A DNA stretch of 64,000 nucleotides from Sphingobacterium alkalisoli (lineage in GTDB: Bacteria > Bacteroidota > Bacteroidia > Sphingobacteriales > Sphingobacteriaceae), in NCBI RefSeq assembly GCF_005049105.1, contig NZ_SUKA01000002.1, forward strand, positions 805,723 to 869,722. Reading direction: 5' to 3'. Positions 56,299 through 64,000 of this stretch are shown here, piece after piece. How positions within the stretch are numbered: the first letter of the stretch is position 1; each line of letters begins with the position of its first letter. Made by a program: the position numbers and the translations under genes. The notes below the pieces were generated by a model. That model ran no database searches and was not told where the DNA came from. It worked only from the letters and a program-made list of their open reading frames with translations.

Positions 56299-57699
56299 AT
56301 GGGCAATTTAAGAACAAAAGATTTAAGTAAAATCGGCTATCAAAATGATCAATTACGTAGTTTGGTCATTAACATAATTTCCAAACATTTCAAACACCAT
56401 AGTAAGCAACAACTATTTGAAATGTTGCACCAAATCATGGCCGATCCGGCGTCATTTTTAGCAGACGAGGTCACGGGTAAAATTGCTGAAAAAATCATAG
56501 GCAAATCGGGAAATCCATTGTTTCAAACACATGCACTGCGCGACGAGCCGGTCTTCTGTAAAACCTACGGTGGTAAGTGGATTGAACACTCTGCAAAAAA
56601 GCAGATGGAACTTGCCACTCTCTTGCCGATCAGCGTACAAGGTGCGCTCATGGCAGATGCACACATGGGCTTTGGTTTACCCATCGGCGGGGTGCTGGCC
56701 ACGGATAATGCCGTGATCCCCTATGCAGTAGGGATGGATATCGGATGTCGGATGTCGCTTTCCATTATTGATGAAAGTGATAGTTACATCCAACGCTTTG
56801 CCTATCAGATTAAACAGGCGTTGAAAAACTATACGCACTTCGGCATGGAAGGCGGTTTGGATATCAGGCAGGAACATGAAGTGTTAGACAGTGCCGTATT
56901 CAATGAGATCCCCTTTTTAAAACCGTTAAGAGGTAAAGCCGTGCGGCAATTGGGCACATCAGGCAAGGGCAATCACTTTGTCGAGTTTGGCGAACTAGAA
57001 TTGTTGGCAGGAAATGCGTTAGGGTTACCCGCCAAAAAGTATACCGCGTTGCTGGCACATTCCGGAAGTCGAGGCCTTGGCTCTGCTATTGCGCAGCACT
57101 ATACCAAGCTTGCAACAGACAGTTGCAAGTTACCACGGCAAGCACAGCAACTGGCTTGGTTAGATATGAATACCGAAGCCGGGCAGGAGTATTGGCTCGC
57201 TATGACGTTGGCGGGTGACTATGCCAAAGCTTGCCACGATCGTATCCATTCCAACCTGTTAAATGCGCTGGGCCTAAAAGCCATCTGCGTCGTAGAAAAC
57301 CATCATAATTATGCTTGGAAAGACAAGTTGGCCGATGGCCAAGAGGTGATCATACATCGGAAAGGTGCTACCCCCGCGCATAGCGGAGAGCTCGGCATCA
57401 TACCGGGCAGTATGACAGCGCCAGCCTATTTGGTTTCGGGCAAAGGAAGCGACCAAGCATTATATTCGGCGTCGCATGGTGCAGGGCGGGCTATGAGCAG
57501 ACAAAAAGCTAAGGAAAGCATGACCTCATCAGCAATGAAGAAGCTGCTTGTCAATGCAGGTGTGACCTTAATCGGCGGGTCGGTCGAAGAGAACCCATTA
57601 GCGTATAAAGATATTGAACAAGTTATCACCGCACAACATGAGTTGATCGACATCCATGGTAAATTTTATCCACGTATTGTTAGAATGAATAAGGACTAG
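56299..57699 (+). CDS. rtcB: RtcB-family RNA ligase
   Basis: 466 residues; joins 2',3'-cyclic phosphate or 3'-phosphate RNA to 5'-OH ends using GTP and Mn. Visible: N-terminal extension, metal-site Cys/His in MADAHMGFGLPIGGV and GMDIGCRMSL, KGNHFVEFG, HSGSRGLGS, ENHHNYAWK, and the guanylylated His in SHGAGRAMSR (about His393). It is the version usually paired with prfH, and a prfH remnant begins 2 nt after its stop. The promoter is far upstream. Confidence 0.93.
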   Translation: MGNLRTKDLSKIGYQNDQLRSLVINIISKHFKHHSKQQLFEMLHQIMADPASFLADEVTGKIAEKIIGKSGNPLFQTHALRDEPVFCKTYGGKWIEHSAKKQMELATLLPISVQGALMADAHMGFGLPIGGVLATDNAVIPYAVGMDIGCRMSLSIIDESDSYIQRFAYQIKQALKNYTHFGMEGGLDIRQEHEVLDSAVFNEIPFLKPLRGKAVRQLGTSGKGNHFVEFGELELLAGNALGLPAKKYTALLAHSGSRGLGSAIAQHYTKLATDSCKLPRQAQQLAWLDMNTEAGQEYWLAMTLAGDYAKACHDRIHSNLLNALGLKAICVVENHHNYAWKDKLADGQEVIIHRKGATPAHSGELGIIPGSMTAPAYLVSGKGSDQALYSASHGAGRAMSRQKAKESMTSSAMKKLLVNAGVTLIGGSVEENPLAYKDIEQVITAQHELIDIHGKFYPRIVRMNKD

Positions 57700-57701
57700 T
57701 G

Positions 57702-57836
57702 ATGAAGAAAATAACGATACAAATCGCATCAGGTAAGGGCTCGGCAGTATTCTGCCGGACCCTTACCTGTGTACAGGAGCTGATGATGAAGCAAGCTCTA
57801 CGATATGGGCTTTCTGTTACCAATCGTTGTAGATAA
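57702..57836 (+). pseudogene. prfH: Remnant of prfH (peptide chain release factor H)
   Basis: Open frame of 44 codons starting 2 nt after rtcB: MKKITIQIASGKGSA, then VFCRTLTCVQELMMKQALRYGLSVT. This matches the N-terminus of RF-H (IQxxSGxGPxECCxxVxxxxxxLxxEA pattern), a release-factor-like protein that works with RtcB on damaged decoding-centre ribosomes. After TAA at 57836 no GGQ domain or continuation is found in any frame, so the gene is truncated. The stretch also folds into an 18-bp hairpin. Confidence 0.7.
57730..57769 (+). repeat. 18-bp near-perfect hairpin inside the prfH remnant
   Basis: 57730-57747 pairs with 57752-57769 over 18 positions (one mismatch, one G-U) with a TATT loop. 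No T-run follows, so it is not a classic terminator; it could protect the rtcB 3' end. Confidence 0.75.
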
Positions 57837-57938
57837 GTTCGACAGCTTTTGGTTAGGTAGACTTACGCGGTAAACAGGGTATTGCACGCTGATCTTAACT
57901 TATACTTAGCATTACACGCTTTAAATCCGCAGATGTTA

Positions 57939-57989
57939 TAGCCGTTTTCAAACGCTTATAAACGACTATAAGCGTTTATAGTACGGCTA
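57939..57989. repeat. Nested inverted repeat upstream of the Rpn nuclease gene
   Basis: Outer arms TAGCCGT/ACGGCTA (57939-57945, 57983-57989) enclose inner arms AAACGCTTATA/TATAAGCGTTT (57950-57960, 57967-57977). Together an 18-bp interrupted stem with a 6-nt loop. 66 nt upstream of the Rpn start. Could be a cruciform, transposon end-like site or operator. Confidence 0.75.
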
Positions 57990-58055
57990 ATATTTTTAGT
58001 TTTTTAGATGTTTGCTTAATCAATTTATTTATGTTAACGTAAACACTATTTAATT

Positions 58056-59135
58056 ATGAAAGAATTAGAAAATCCCGTATTCATTGATCCTACTACTGAT
58101 GAGGGGTTCAAACGGTTATTTGGCGATAAGATTAATCTTATCAATTTTCTCAACATCATCTTCCGGGGCCGCAAGGTCATTGTCGACCTTACCTACCGTG
58201 ATACCGAGCGGGTCGGGGCAGCAGAGGATATCGGTACGGTTATCTTCGATCTGATGGTCGAGACCAGTACGGGGCAGGAGATCATTATCGAAATGCAGAC
58301 CAGCCGGCATTCGAATCTCAAGAAGCGGATGCTATACTATGCGAGCAAAGTTATTTCGGACAAAGCGCCCCATGGTGACCGTAGAGGCTGGGCATACTCC
58401 CTTCCCGAAGTGTACACCATTGTACTGATGGATGGCTTCCATATGCCCGATAGCAGCAGTAGGGGACATTTACATGATATCTGCCTGTGCGATAGAGACT
58501 CGGGTAAAGTTTTTTACGAAGGATTAGGGTTTATTTACATGGAACTCATTAACTTTGTAAAAGGCGAAGCAGAGTTGGAGAGCGAGCTGGACAAGGTATT
58601 CTTTATGCTCAAGAATATGTCCAGGTTAAAGAAACTGCCCAGGATACTGAATTCGGGCGTTTTCCAGCGGTTTTTCCAGCTGGCGAGCTACGCAAAATTG
58701 ACAAAGGAGGAACGATATATGTATGATATCAGTTTAAAGCGCAAATGGGACGCGGAAGCCGTCCGACAGGCACAAGAGGAAGACAGGCAGGAGTTATTGG
58801 CGAAGCAGCAGGCACTGGAGGCGCAAAGGCAAGCTTTAGAGGCGGAACGACAGGCATTAGAGCAGAGTAAGCAAGTTCTAGAGGAGAGTAAGCAAGTCCT
58901 AGAGCAGAATAAGCAAGTCTTAGAGCAGAGTAAGCAAGCATTACAGCAAAAGCAGCAGGCATTAGAGGAGGCGCATGCATATAATTTAGCCCAAGCTCAC
59001 AGGGAAGCACTTTCTGAAGGCGAGCGAAAAAAGGCTATTGAATCGGCACGAATAATGTTAAGCAAAGGCTATGACAGACAGGAAATTTGTGATCTTCTGG
59101 GCCTTACTATCGAGGAGGTCGGGAACTTAAAATAG
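58056..59135 (+). CDS. Rpn/PD-(D/E)XK recombination-promoting nuclease-like protein with variable coiled coil
   Basis: 359 residues. The PD-(D/E)XK transposase-like nuclease domain (1-240) opens FIDPTTDEGFKRLFGDK and has Asp65, Glu79, Gln81 in the D-x13-E-x-Q arrangement (IFDLMVET then IIIEMQT). Residues about 248-310 are heptad repeats of the type QALEQSKQVLE, encoded by near-identical 21-bp units, forming a long coiled coil. The C-terminus (IMLSKGYDRQEICDLLGLTI) resembles a helix-turn-helix. Rpn proteins promote recombination and act in phage defence in E. coli. It has a terminator of its own. Confidence 0.9.
   Translation: MKELENPVFIDPTTDEGFKRLFGDKINLINFLNIIFRGRKVIVDLTYRDTERVGAAEDIGTVIFDLMVETSTGQEIIIEMQTSRHSNLKKRMLYYASKVISDKAPHGDRRGWAYSLPEVYTIVLMDGFHMPDSSSRGHLHDICLCDRDSGKVFYEGLGFIYMELINFVKGEAELESELDKVFFMLKNMSRLKKLPRILNSGVFQRFFQLASYAKLTKEERYMYDISLKRKWDAEAVRQAQEEDRQELLAKQQALEAQRQALEAERQALEQSKQVLEESKQVLEQNKQVLEQSKQALQQKQQALEEAHAYNLAQAHREALSEGERKKAIESARIMLSKGYDRQEICDLLGLTIEEVGNLK
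58801..58970 (+). repeat. 21-bp heptad-coding minisatellite in the Rpn gene
   Basis: About seven imperfect copies of a 21-bp unit (GAGCAGAGTAAGCAAGTCCT type) that keep the reading frame and code LEQSKQV-like heptads; copies at 58859-58940 differ by 1-3 bases. Length changes in whole units would lengthen or shorten the coiled coil without frameshift. Confidence 0.8.
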
Positions 59136-59193
59136 TTTTTAAGTGTCTCGGGGAAATCCGCTGCTGAGCTAGCTATGTCCTTTAAAATTATAT

Positions 59194-59221
59194 AAGCGTT
59201 CTGAATCAGGACGCTTTTTTT
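59194..59221 (+). terminator. Intrinsic terminator after the Rpn gene
   Basis: 10-bp stem AAGCGTTCTG / CAGGACGCTT (59194-59203 with 59207-59216, one G-U) with a 3-nt loop and a T-run. Confidence 0.85.
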
Positions 59222-59301
59222 GTACCCAATTATCGTAGCCTGAGTCTACGACGAGAGTATAATTTGCATTGTATCGATAAGTATGTGCCTTTTCTATTTT
59301 T

Positions 59302-59883
59302 CTATCGCAAATGTTTCGGTCTAAGATTTTGTTCAGCACTCTCTATTATTTCAGTAATACGTTTTTGTCTTGTTGCTGTTGTTTTGGCAAACACAAGCCA
59401 GGTCAAAATTATCTTTCTTACCGACTTGCTTAAACTCAAAAAGAAGTCTTTTGCATTAGGTTTGTCAGCAAATGCTACATCCAAGTCTGTTGGAATAATT
59501 AACTCTTCAACTTCATCCAGGATTGTCCAAGAGCCATTTTGTTTTGCAGTTTCAATGCTTCTTAATCCTGCTTCAGTCATCAAGCCTTGTTCTATCAGTT
59601 TTCTTACTTTTTCTTTATTGATTTTCGACCAAGTGCTTATCGGTTTTCGTTTGCTGAAAAACTGATGTGCCTTTTCTTCGTCTATTTTTACTTTCTTACT
59701 GTCTATCCAACCGAAGCACAAAGCAATATTTACAGCTTCACTCCAAGTGATTGATTTTAACGCTGATTTCTTATTATAAAAAACAAGCCACACAGCCTGT
59801 TTTGAAACATGATTTTTTTCTAACCATTTTCTCCAAGCGGTGAGGCTTTTTGGATAAAATATTTCTATTTCTTTTTTCTCCAT
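59302..59883 (-). CDS. YdeI/OmpD-associated family protein
   Basis: 193 residues. Family pattern: FYPKSLTAWRKWLEKNHVSK, VWLVFYNKKSALKSITWSEA, ALCFGWIDSKK, KRKPISTWSKINKEKVRKLI and a basic RKIILTWLVFAKTTATRQKR end. Function unknown; the family is often mobile in Bacteroidota. It overlaps the end of an uncertain 83-codon ORF upstream (59865-60116) whose middle reads like intergenic sequence. Confidence 0.87.
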   Translation of the reverse strand: MEKKEIEIFYPKSLTAWRKWLEKNHVSKQAVWLVFYNKKSALKSITWSEAVNIALCFGWIDSKKVKIDEEKAHQFFSKRKPISTWSKINKEKVRKLIEQGLMTEAGLRSIETAKQNGSWTILDEVEELIIPTDLDVAFADKPNAKDFFLSLSKSVRKIILTWLVFAKTTATRQKRITEIIESAEQNLRPKHLR

Positions 59884-60116
59884 ACCGAATTTGTGTTTTT
59901 CCCCGACGCCAAAGGGTCGAATGGTGTCTTTTGCATTTTATTTATTTTTAAACTATTTGTCATTGTTGACATTGCAAATGTATAATGGCCGTATGACAGC
60001 CCTATGTCAGGGGGGCAAAATCGGGTTAGTTTATTTTGCAAAACATAGCCATCCGTATCCTTGATATTTTCCGTTAATAGGTCAACGTACTTTTGGGTTA
60101 TTTTGCCATCGTTCAT
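59865..60116 (-). pseudogene. Possible gene remnant
   Basis: 83 codons, but only the first 30 (MNDGKITQKYVDLLTENIKD then TDGYVLQNKL) look protein-like; the rest contains typical non-coding composition and a TTTTGCAAAACATA 14-mer. Likely a truncated gene tail joined to intergenic sequence. No family recognised. Confidence 0.3.
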
Positions 60117-60422
60117 AGGATGTCACTCGTCAAGGTTAAGAGAATGTATACAATTAAAAGTGATAAGTTTTAAAAAATTAAACCAAAATTTCTATTTTTG
60201 TAGTCTGTTCTACTATATCTAACATATTATCTGCGTCTTGCTTAAAAGACGAACTCGAAAGAGTATTTAATGCATGGGAATCTTTTGGTTTTTAATGCAC
60301 AGATAACCGTATCCACTTATTTTATTAAATTTTAAACAAAGAATTGCATATCTAATCGATTGCCCTAACATTTTGTAATGTTCTGCGTATTTCGAAGTGA
60401 TGATGGCTACACAAAGACCGTA
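60117..60422. other. 306-nt intergenic region upstream of a methyltransferase
   Basis: A TATTTTTG -7 box candidate near 60192-60199 without TTG at -33, and a CGTCTT/AAGACG mini-hairpin near 60237. An ATG-less open frame (SCLKDELERVFNAWESFGF) ends at 60293 and may be a remnant. No gene called. Confidence 0.35.
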
Positions 60423-61247
60423 ATGAGTAATAGACAGCTAATTAGTAGAGATATTGAGATATTTTATAATAAAGCATCCGAAGAAACCCGACTTGACAAA
60501 GGAATGGGCATATTTGAATTCGAAAGAATTAAATCCCTCATAGAAAAATACATTTTCTCGTCGCCTTCAAAAATAATAGATATTGGTGGTGGTACGGGTA
60601 AGTATTCGGAATGGCTTGCTAAAAAAGGGCATACGGTTCATTTGGTTGAGCCCGTTTTAAAACATATAAAAATAGCCCAAAGCCGATCAAAAAAACTAAA
60701 GAATAAATTCTCTGTGCATATAGGAGAGTCTCGGAAACTGGAGTTTGCAAATAATTATGCAGACCTGATAATACTGCATGGCCCTCTTTATCATCTTCAG
60801 CGCAAAGAAGATAGAGAGTCAACCATTTGTGAAGCTAAACGGGTTTTGAAGAATGGTGGAATTATACTGGGTTTTGCTATTAATTATACCGCATCAACTC
60901 TGGTCGGTCTTCTAAGTGGATTAATTCACAAACCGTCATTTTTTGAAATGTGCAAAACAGAATTGGCAACCGGGATGCACAACCCACCTGATGATTTCCC
61001 TTGGCTTTTAGCGGAAGCATTTTATCACAAACCCGAACAGTTAAGGGATGAATTTATAAATCAAGAATTAGCCTATCTAAACACGTATGCAGTTGAAGGT
61101 ATGGCATGGTTGGATAAAGATTTTTTTGCCAATATGCAGATTTGCAAAAGGCGAGAGACATTGATAGAACTTATTCAAGTTACTGAAAATGACCCTTATC
61201 TTCTATCGTTTAGTCCACATATGATGATAGCTGTTAAAAAAATATAA
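60423..61247 (+). CDS. Class I SAM-dependent methyltransferase
   Basis: 274 residues from the second Met (60423; the longer frame from 60378 adds a Cys/Phe-rich start). SAM-binding KIIDIGGGTGKYSEWLAKKG, acidic loop HLVEPVLKHIKIAQ, and ILHGPLYHLQ. Substrate unknown. It stands alone in the accessory region. Confidence 0.82.
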   Translation: MSNRQLISRDIEIFYNKASEETRLDKGMGIFEFERIKSLIEKYIFSSPSKIIDIGGGTGKYSEWLAKKGHTVHLVEPVLKHIKIAQSRSKKLKNKFSVHIGESRKLEFANNYADLIILHGPLYHLQRKEDRESTICEAKRVLKNGGIILGFAINYTASTLVGLLSGLIHKPSFFEMCKTELATGMHNPPDDFPWLLAEAFYHKPEQLRDEFINQELAYLNTYAVEGMAWLDKDFFANMQICKRRETLIELIQVTENDPYLLSFSPHMMIAVKKI

Positions 61248-61368
61248 TTATGGAAAATAAAGAAAAATATTACAACGCATTTTACTTTACCTCGATTTCT
61301 CTCAAAAACTATTATATTTACCTATCGATCCTCGTTGAGGATCTTTTAAATCTAAAATACAATCAGTT

Positions 61369-62589
61369 ATGAAATATTATTTCGCTTTTATCTGTGCCTT
61401 TTTCCTGCTCGATAGTTTATTCGCACAGAGCCCAATTATTATTGAAGGAAGGCTAAAGGGCGTAGAAGAGGGCACAATGATAACACTCATGAAGACGGAA
61501 GGGAATGTTGGCATTTCCGTCGCCAAGGACAGTATTGTCAATGGTCGTTTTAGTATCAGTTACTCGCCCGATACCCAAGATCTGGGAGAGTACTCTTTGA
61601 TGGGAACGGGAGAAGGTTTTCCCTCCATGAGTCTGAGGCTTTGGAGCAAGGCCGGAAATCACATTACCATAGAAGGTAAAGATAAATTAATCTACTCTTG
61701 GGATGTGGAAAGTTCGATACCTCAGCAAGCTGAGTGGTCCTATTTTATCAAAGCGAATAAGGAATCATGGGAAGAGTACCAAAAGCTTGTCGCGCAACGG
61801 TCTACGCTAATCAATACATATTATGACGACAATGTTAGCAAAGAAGAACGTAAAGTACTCAAAACGCAGATGGATTCCCTCGATAGGCTCGCTTCCTTAT
61901 ATAATTATGAAATAGATAAATCCAACCTGGCACTATTGCAAAAAGAAGGCAAGATGACAGAAGTTAGGTTAGGTGTCCTGAAAGGCATTGCACAGGCCAT
62001 TAAATGGGATAAACGCGAAGAATTTAGACCCGCCGTCGAGGAACTATATGGCCGACTTAATACTGAAATGAAGGAAAGCCGTTATGGCGAAGAGATAGCG
62101 CTGGCATTATACCCTCCCCAAGCTCCGCAAATAGGAGACCCGCTATATGATGCAGCTCTCCACGATCTTACCGATCGTGTTTATCACCTAGCAGATTTTA
62201 AAGGTCGGTATATCCTATTGGATTTTTGGAGCTATGGTTGTGGTCCCTGCCATGCATCCGTTCCTGAAATGAAAGAATTGCACGAGAAGTATAGTGATAG
62301 TCTTACTATAGTAAGCCTAAGCAGCGACAATAGGAAGATGTGGGAAGAAGCATCCAAGGTTTTCGGTATGACCTGGCTAAATCTCAGTGACGGAAAAGAA
62401 AACCGTGGTATATACGCCAAATATGGTATCAACGGGATTCCACATTATGTATTGATTGCACCCGACGGCAAGATTAAAGCGACCTGGACCGGCTACGGAG
62501 CCGGAAGCTTGAAACGAAAAATCAGCGAATTCACGGGCATCTCTATTGTGGATCATGCAGATCCAGCGGGTGGGATGGGAGGGACTTAA
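61369..62589 (+). CDS. Exported DUF4369/TlpA-like thioredoxin-fold protein
   Basis: 406 residues. A signal peptide (AFICAFFLLDSLFAQ) precedes a DUF4369 beta domain (about 22-130; IIEGRLKGVEEGTMITLMKT), a helical linker, and a C-terminal thioredoxin fold (about 270-395) with CGPCHASVPEMKELHEKYSD (active-site CGPC) and GIPHYVLIAPDGKI (cis-Pro). Periplasmic thiol-disulfide exchange is inferred, in the AhpC/TSA-like redoxin group common in Bacteroidota. Confidence 0.9.
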   Translation: MKYYFAFICAFFLLDSLFAQSPIIIEGRLKGVEEGTMITLMKTEGNVGISVAKDSIVNGRFSISYSPDTQDLGEYSLMGTGEGFPSMSLRLWSKAGNHITIEGKDKLIYSWDVESSIPQQAEWSYFIKANKESWEEYQKLVAQRSTLINTYYDDNVSKEERKVLKTQMDSLDRLASLYNYEIDKSNLALLQKEGKMTEVRLGVLKGIAQAIKWDKREEFRPAVEELYGRLNTEMKESRYGEEIALALYPPQAPQIGDPLYDAALHDLTDRVYHLADFKGRYILLDFWSYGCGPCHASVPEMKELHEKYSDSLTIVSLSSDNRKMWEEASKVFGMTWLNLSDGKENRGIYAKYGINGIPHYVLIAPDGKIKATWTGYGAGSLKRKISEFTGISIVDHADPAGGMGGT

Positions 62590-62717
62590 AATAGGGAAGG
62601 CAGCGAGCTGCCTCCCGTTTTACGGAGTTTTTGTTATGTTCCTTTCACATGGTATCTCCTTAGGTATAAACTGCTTCAAATTGTATAAAACGGTTTGGCG
62701 CTTAGCGAAATTAGAAG

Positions 62718-62762
62718 CACTTGACCTGCCGTTTTGCAAAACATATGTTAGCGGGTCGTTGT
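62718..62762. repeat. Candidate cassette-border sequence next to the epimerase stop
   Basis: Contains TTTTGCAAAACATA (62732-62745), the same 14-mer as at 60034-60047, followed by TGTTAGCGGG; the epimerase stop codon falls within it. See findings. Confidence 0.4.
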
Positions 62763-63704
62763 TTTTTCGTTATTGTCATTCATTTGTAATACTGCCTGTT
62801 TTACAGCAACGGCATGTGTTATCGGAGTGAATTTGAAGTAATCATTAAATTTCGAACTATCAAAGTAATATTCTCTATCGTATTGATAATTCATCTCGGC
62901 CAATTCTTTCATAACAGGTACAATTAACCCTAATCCTTTAACCATCCAATTAGGCAAAACTGTGAATTTATTTTCTTTACCTAATTCCTTAGCAAAAAGA
63001 TTAATCCATTCTTCACCTGTTATTCGCTCAGGATCTGTTGGTAAGTTCCAAATTTGATTGTATGCCTCTGGCGTATTTCCAAGCATTGCTGTCCCTTTGG
63101 CAAGTTCAGGAACATAGCCCATACTGTGAACAAGTTTGGCATTACAAAACCATTGAGCTTTTTTATCTTTTATGAGATTGTCATAAACAAGATTCATAAT
63201 AACACTAGACTGCCTTGCGGTACCACCAAAGAAATCCGGTGATCTTGCTATAATAGCCTGCAAATTATTGGTCTCTACATTCTTCAAAATAATTCTATCA
63301 ACTTCTGCTCTGATTTCACCCTTTTTGCTTGTTGGGCTTATTGGAGAGTTTTCTGTAATGTGGTTCACGTTATTGCCACCAATGGCATATACATTGTCGA
63401 AAAATACAAGCTTGGAATTATGCTTGATGCAAGCGTCAACTACGTTTTGAATAAATGGTATCCAATTTTCTTTCCATGCACTTGTTTTATAGGCGAATCC
63501 GATGGCAACATAAGTTATATATGATCCCTCTACAGCCTTGAACACGTCTTCTTTTTTGGTAAGGTCGGCAGGATACAATGTATCTGTTTGATTTACCTTT
63601 CTTGGATTTCTGCTCACTAACCTTATGTCTGTTGTGTACTCAGATAATGCTTTTGCAAGTTCAATACCAATTGCTCCACCTGCACCTAAAATTGTTTGTT
63701 TCAT
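62748..63704 (-). CDS. NAD-dependent epimerase/dehydratase-like protein
   Basis: 318 residues, extended SDR-like: ILGAGGAIGIELAKALSEY (GxxGxxG), IRLVSRNPRKVNQ, VFFDNVYAIGG, ARSPDFFGG. The usual YxxxK catalytic pair is not evident (VYAIGGNNV replaces it), which favours an NmrA-like or regulatory role. Downstream of a partial AraC gene on the same strand (89-nt gap). Confidence 0.78.
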   Translation of the reverse strand: MKQTILGAGGAIGIELAKALSEYTTDIRLVSRNPRKVNQTDTLYPADLTKKEDVFKAVEGSYITYVAIGFAYKTSAWKENWIPFIQNVVDACIKHNSKLVFFDNVYAIGGNNVNHITENSPISPTSKKGEIRAEVDRIILKNVETNNLQAIIARSPDFFGGTARQSSVIMNLVYDNLIKDKKAQWFCNAKLVHSMGYVPELAKGTAMLGNTPEAYNQIWNLPTDPERITGEEWINLFAKELGKENKFTVLPNWMVKGLGLIVPVMKELAEMNYQYDREYYFDSSKFNDYFKFTPITHAVAVKQAVLQMNDNNEKTTTR

Positions 63705-63793
63705 GATTTTATTTTTTTAAAATGTTATTAACTATTGATTTGATAGTACAAATGTAGCTTACCGCTATAAGCTAAAATTGTAAGAAAACGAAA

Positions 63794-64000
63794 TCAGGAT
63801 TTTGGATTGCAAATGTCCATCTGGAACTTAAGGTATTTAGTTGGGCTAAGATTGATGAAGTGCTTAAAGTCATTGATAAGTTGACTCTGGTCATAGTATC
63901 CACATTCGGCAATGACTTCAAACCAATTTACTTTAGAATTGGTGTAAGCGATTTGGTCTATATATGCTATTGCTTTTATAAATCTTGTGTAGCGATTATA
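63794..64000 (-). CDS. AraC-family regulator, C-terminal part (runs off the window)
   Basis: About 68 codons of the C-terminus, ending at TGA 63796-63794. WFEVIAECGYYDQSQLINDF and FKHFINLSPTKYLKFQ are the second helix-turn-helix and signature of AraC-type regulators. The gene begins beyond 64000. It lies upstream of, and probably controls, the epimerase gene. Confidence 0.8.
   Translation of the reverse strand, partial: YNRYTRFIKAIAYIDQIAYTNSKVNWFEVIAECGYYDQSQLINDFKHFINLSPTKYLKFQMDICNPKS

Noticed and set aside
58729..59010. Ala/Pro/Leu repeat minus-strand ORF
   Set aside because: Antisense of the 21-bp heptad repeats in the Rpn gene.

Overview
The window looks like a chromosome segment of a Bacteroidota bacterium, most likely Sphingobacteriaceae (Sphingobacterium/Pedobacter-like). 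Evidence seen: low-to-moderate GC, three exact Bacteroidota-type promoters (TTG, 18-19 nt, TAnnTTTG), an ECF sigma/FecR/TonB-receptor module, RimP-NusA-IF2 in family-typical form, and many small stand-alone accessory genes (DinB, DUF1801, YdeI, AraC, Pr6Pr, DoxX). No phage, complete insertion sequence or CRISPR array was seen. Species is not determinable from the sequence alone.

Layout. 1-8 kb: a divergent GIY-YIG protein, an XRE/S24 repressor, then the core rimP-nusA-infB operon, whose promoter is followed at once by a terminator-like hairpin; then a ferredoxin reductase-like protein and DoxX. 8-12.6 kb: tRNA-Pro(GGG), VF530, SRPBCC, DinB, pterin dehydratase, AI-2E-type permease and a Tat-type Gfo/Idh/MocA oxidoreductase. 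12.6-13.2 kb: no protein gene, but a convincing minus-strand promoter with an internal palindrome reading into a hairpin-terminated ~55-60 nt RNA. 13.2-28 kb: katG, DinB/DUF1801 proteins, a ROK kinase that lost its zinc cysteines, aldo/keto reductase, EEP phosphatase, AraC, a zinc-finger/FAD monooxygenase fusion, a fasciclin lipoprotein, a Pr6Pr protein and a broken DUF2200 gene.

28.3-31.2 kb is a three-gene overlapping biosynthetic operon: type III polyketide synthase, methyltransferase, FAD oxidoreductase, preceded by a perfect 9-bp inverted repeat directly at the first start codon. 31.3-37.2 kb: an L,D-transpeptidase lipoprotein, the 3' remnant of a medium-chain dehydrogenase, ergothioneine genes egtD-egtB and a multi-PAS histidine kinase. 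38-46.2 kb: TspO-like protein, Old Yellow Enzyme-type oxidoreductase and a sigma/anti-sigma/TonB receptor/secreted phosphatase cluster with hairpins in two intercistronic gaps. 46.4-56 kb: DUF417/AraC, a periplasmic keto-sugar-type gene pair (TIM-barrel isomerase and Tat oxidoreductase) of visibly higher GC, SemiSWEET, DJ-1/PfpI protein, a kinase-like protein without ATPase domain, and an AraC/aldo-keto reductase pair.

56-64 kb: rtcB followed by a 44-codon remnant of prfH (a decayed RNA-repair/ribosome-rescue pair) with an 18-bp hairpin inside it, a nested inverted repeat, an Rpn/PD-(D/E)XK transposase-like nuclease with a 21-bp heptad minisatellite, and accessory genes (YdeI, methyltransferase, TlpA-like thioredoxin, NAD-dependent epimerase, partial AraC) carrying two copies of a 14-mer that may mark mobile cassette borders. 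The most unusual items are the putative regulated sRNA at 12.9 kb, the rtcB/prfH scar, the leader hairpin of the nusA operon and the type III PKS operon with its start-site palindrome.
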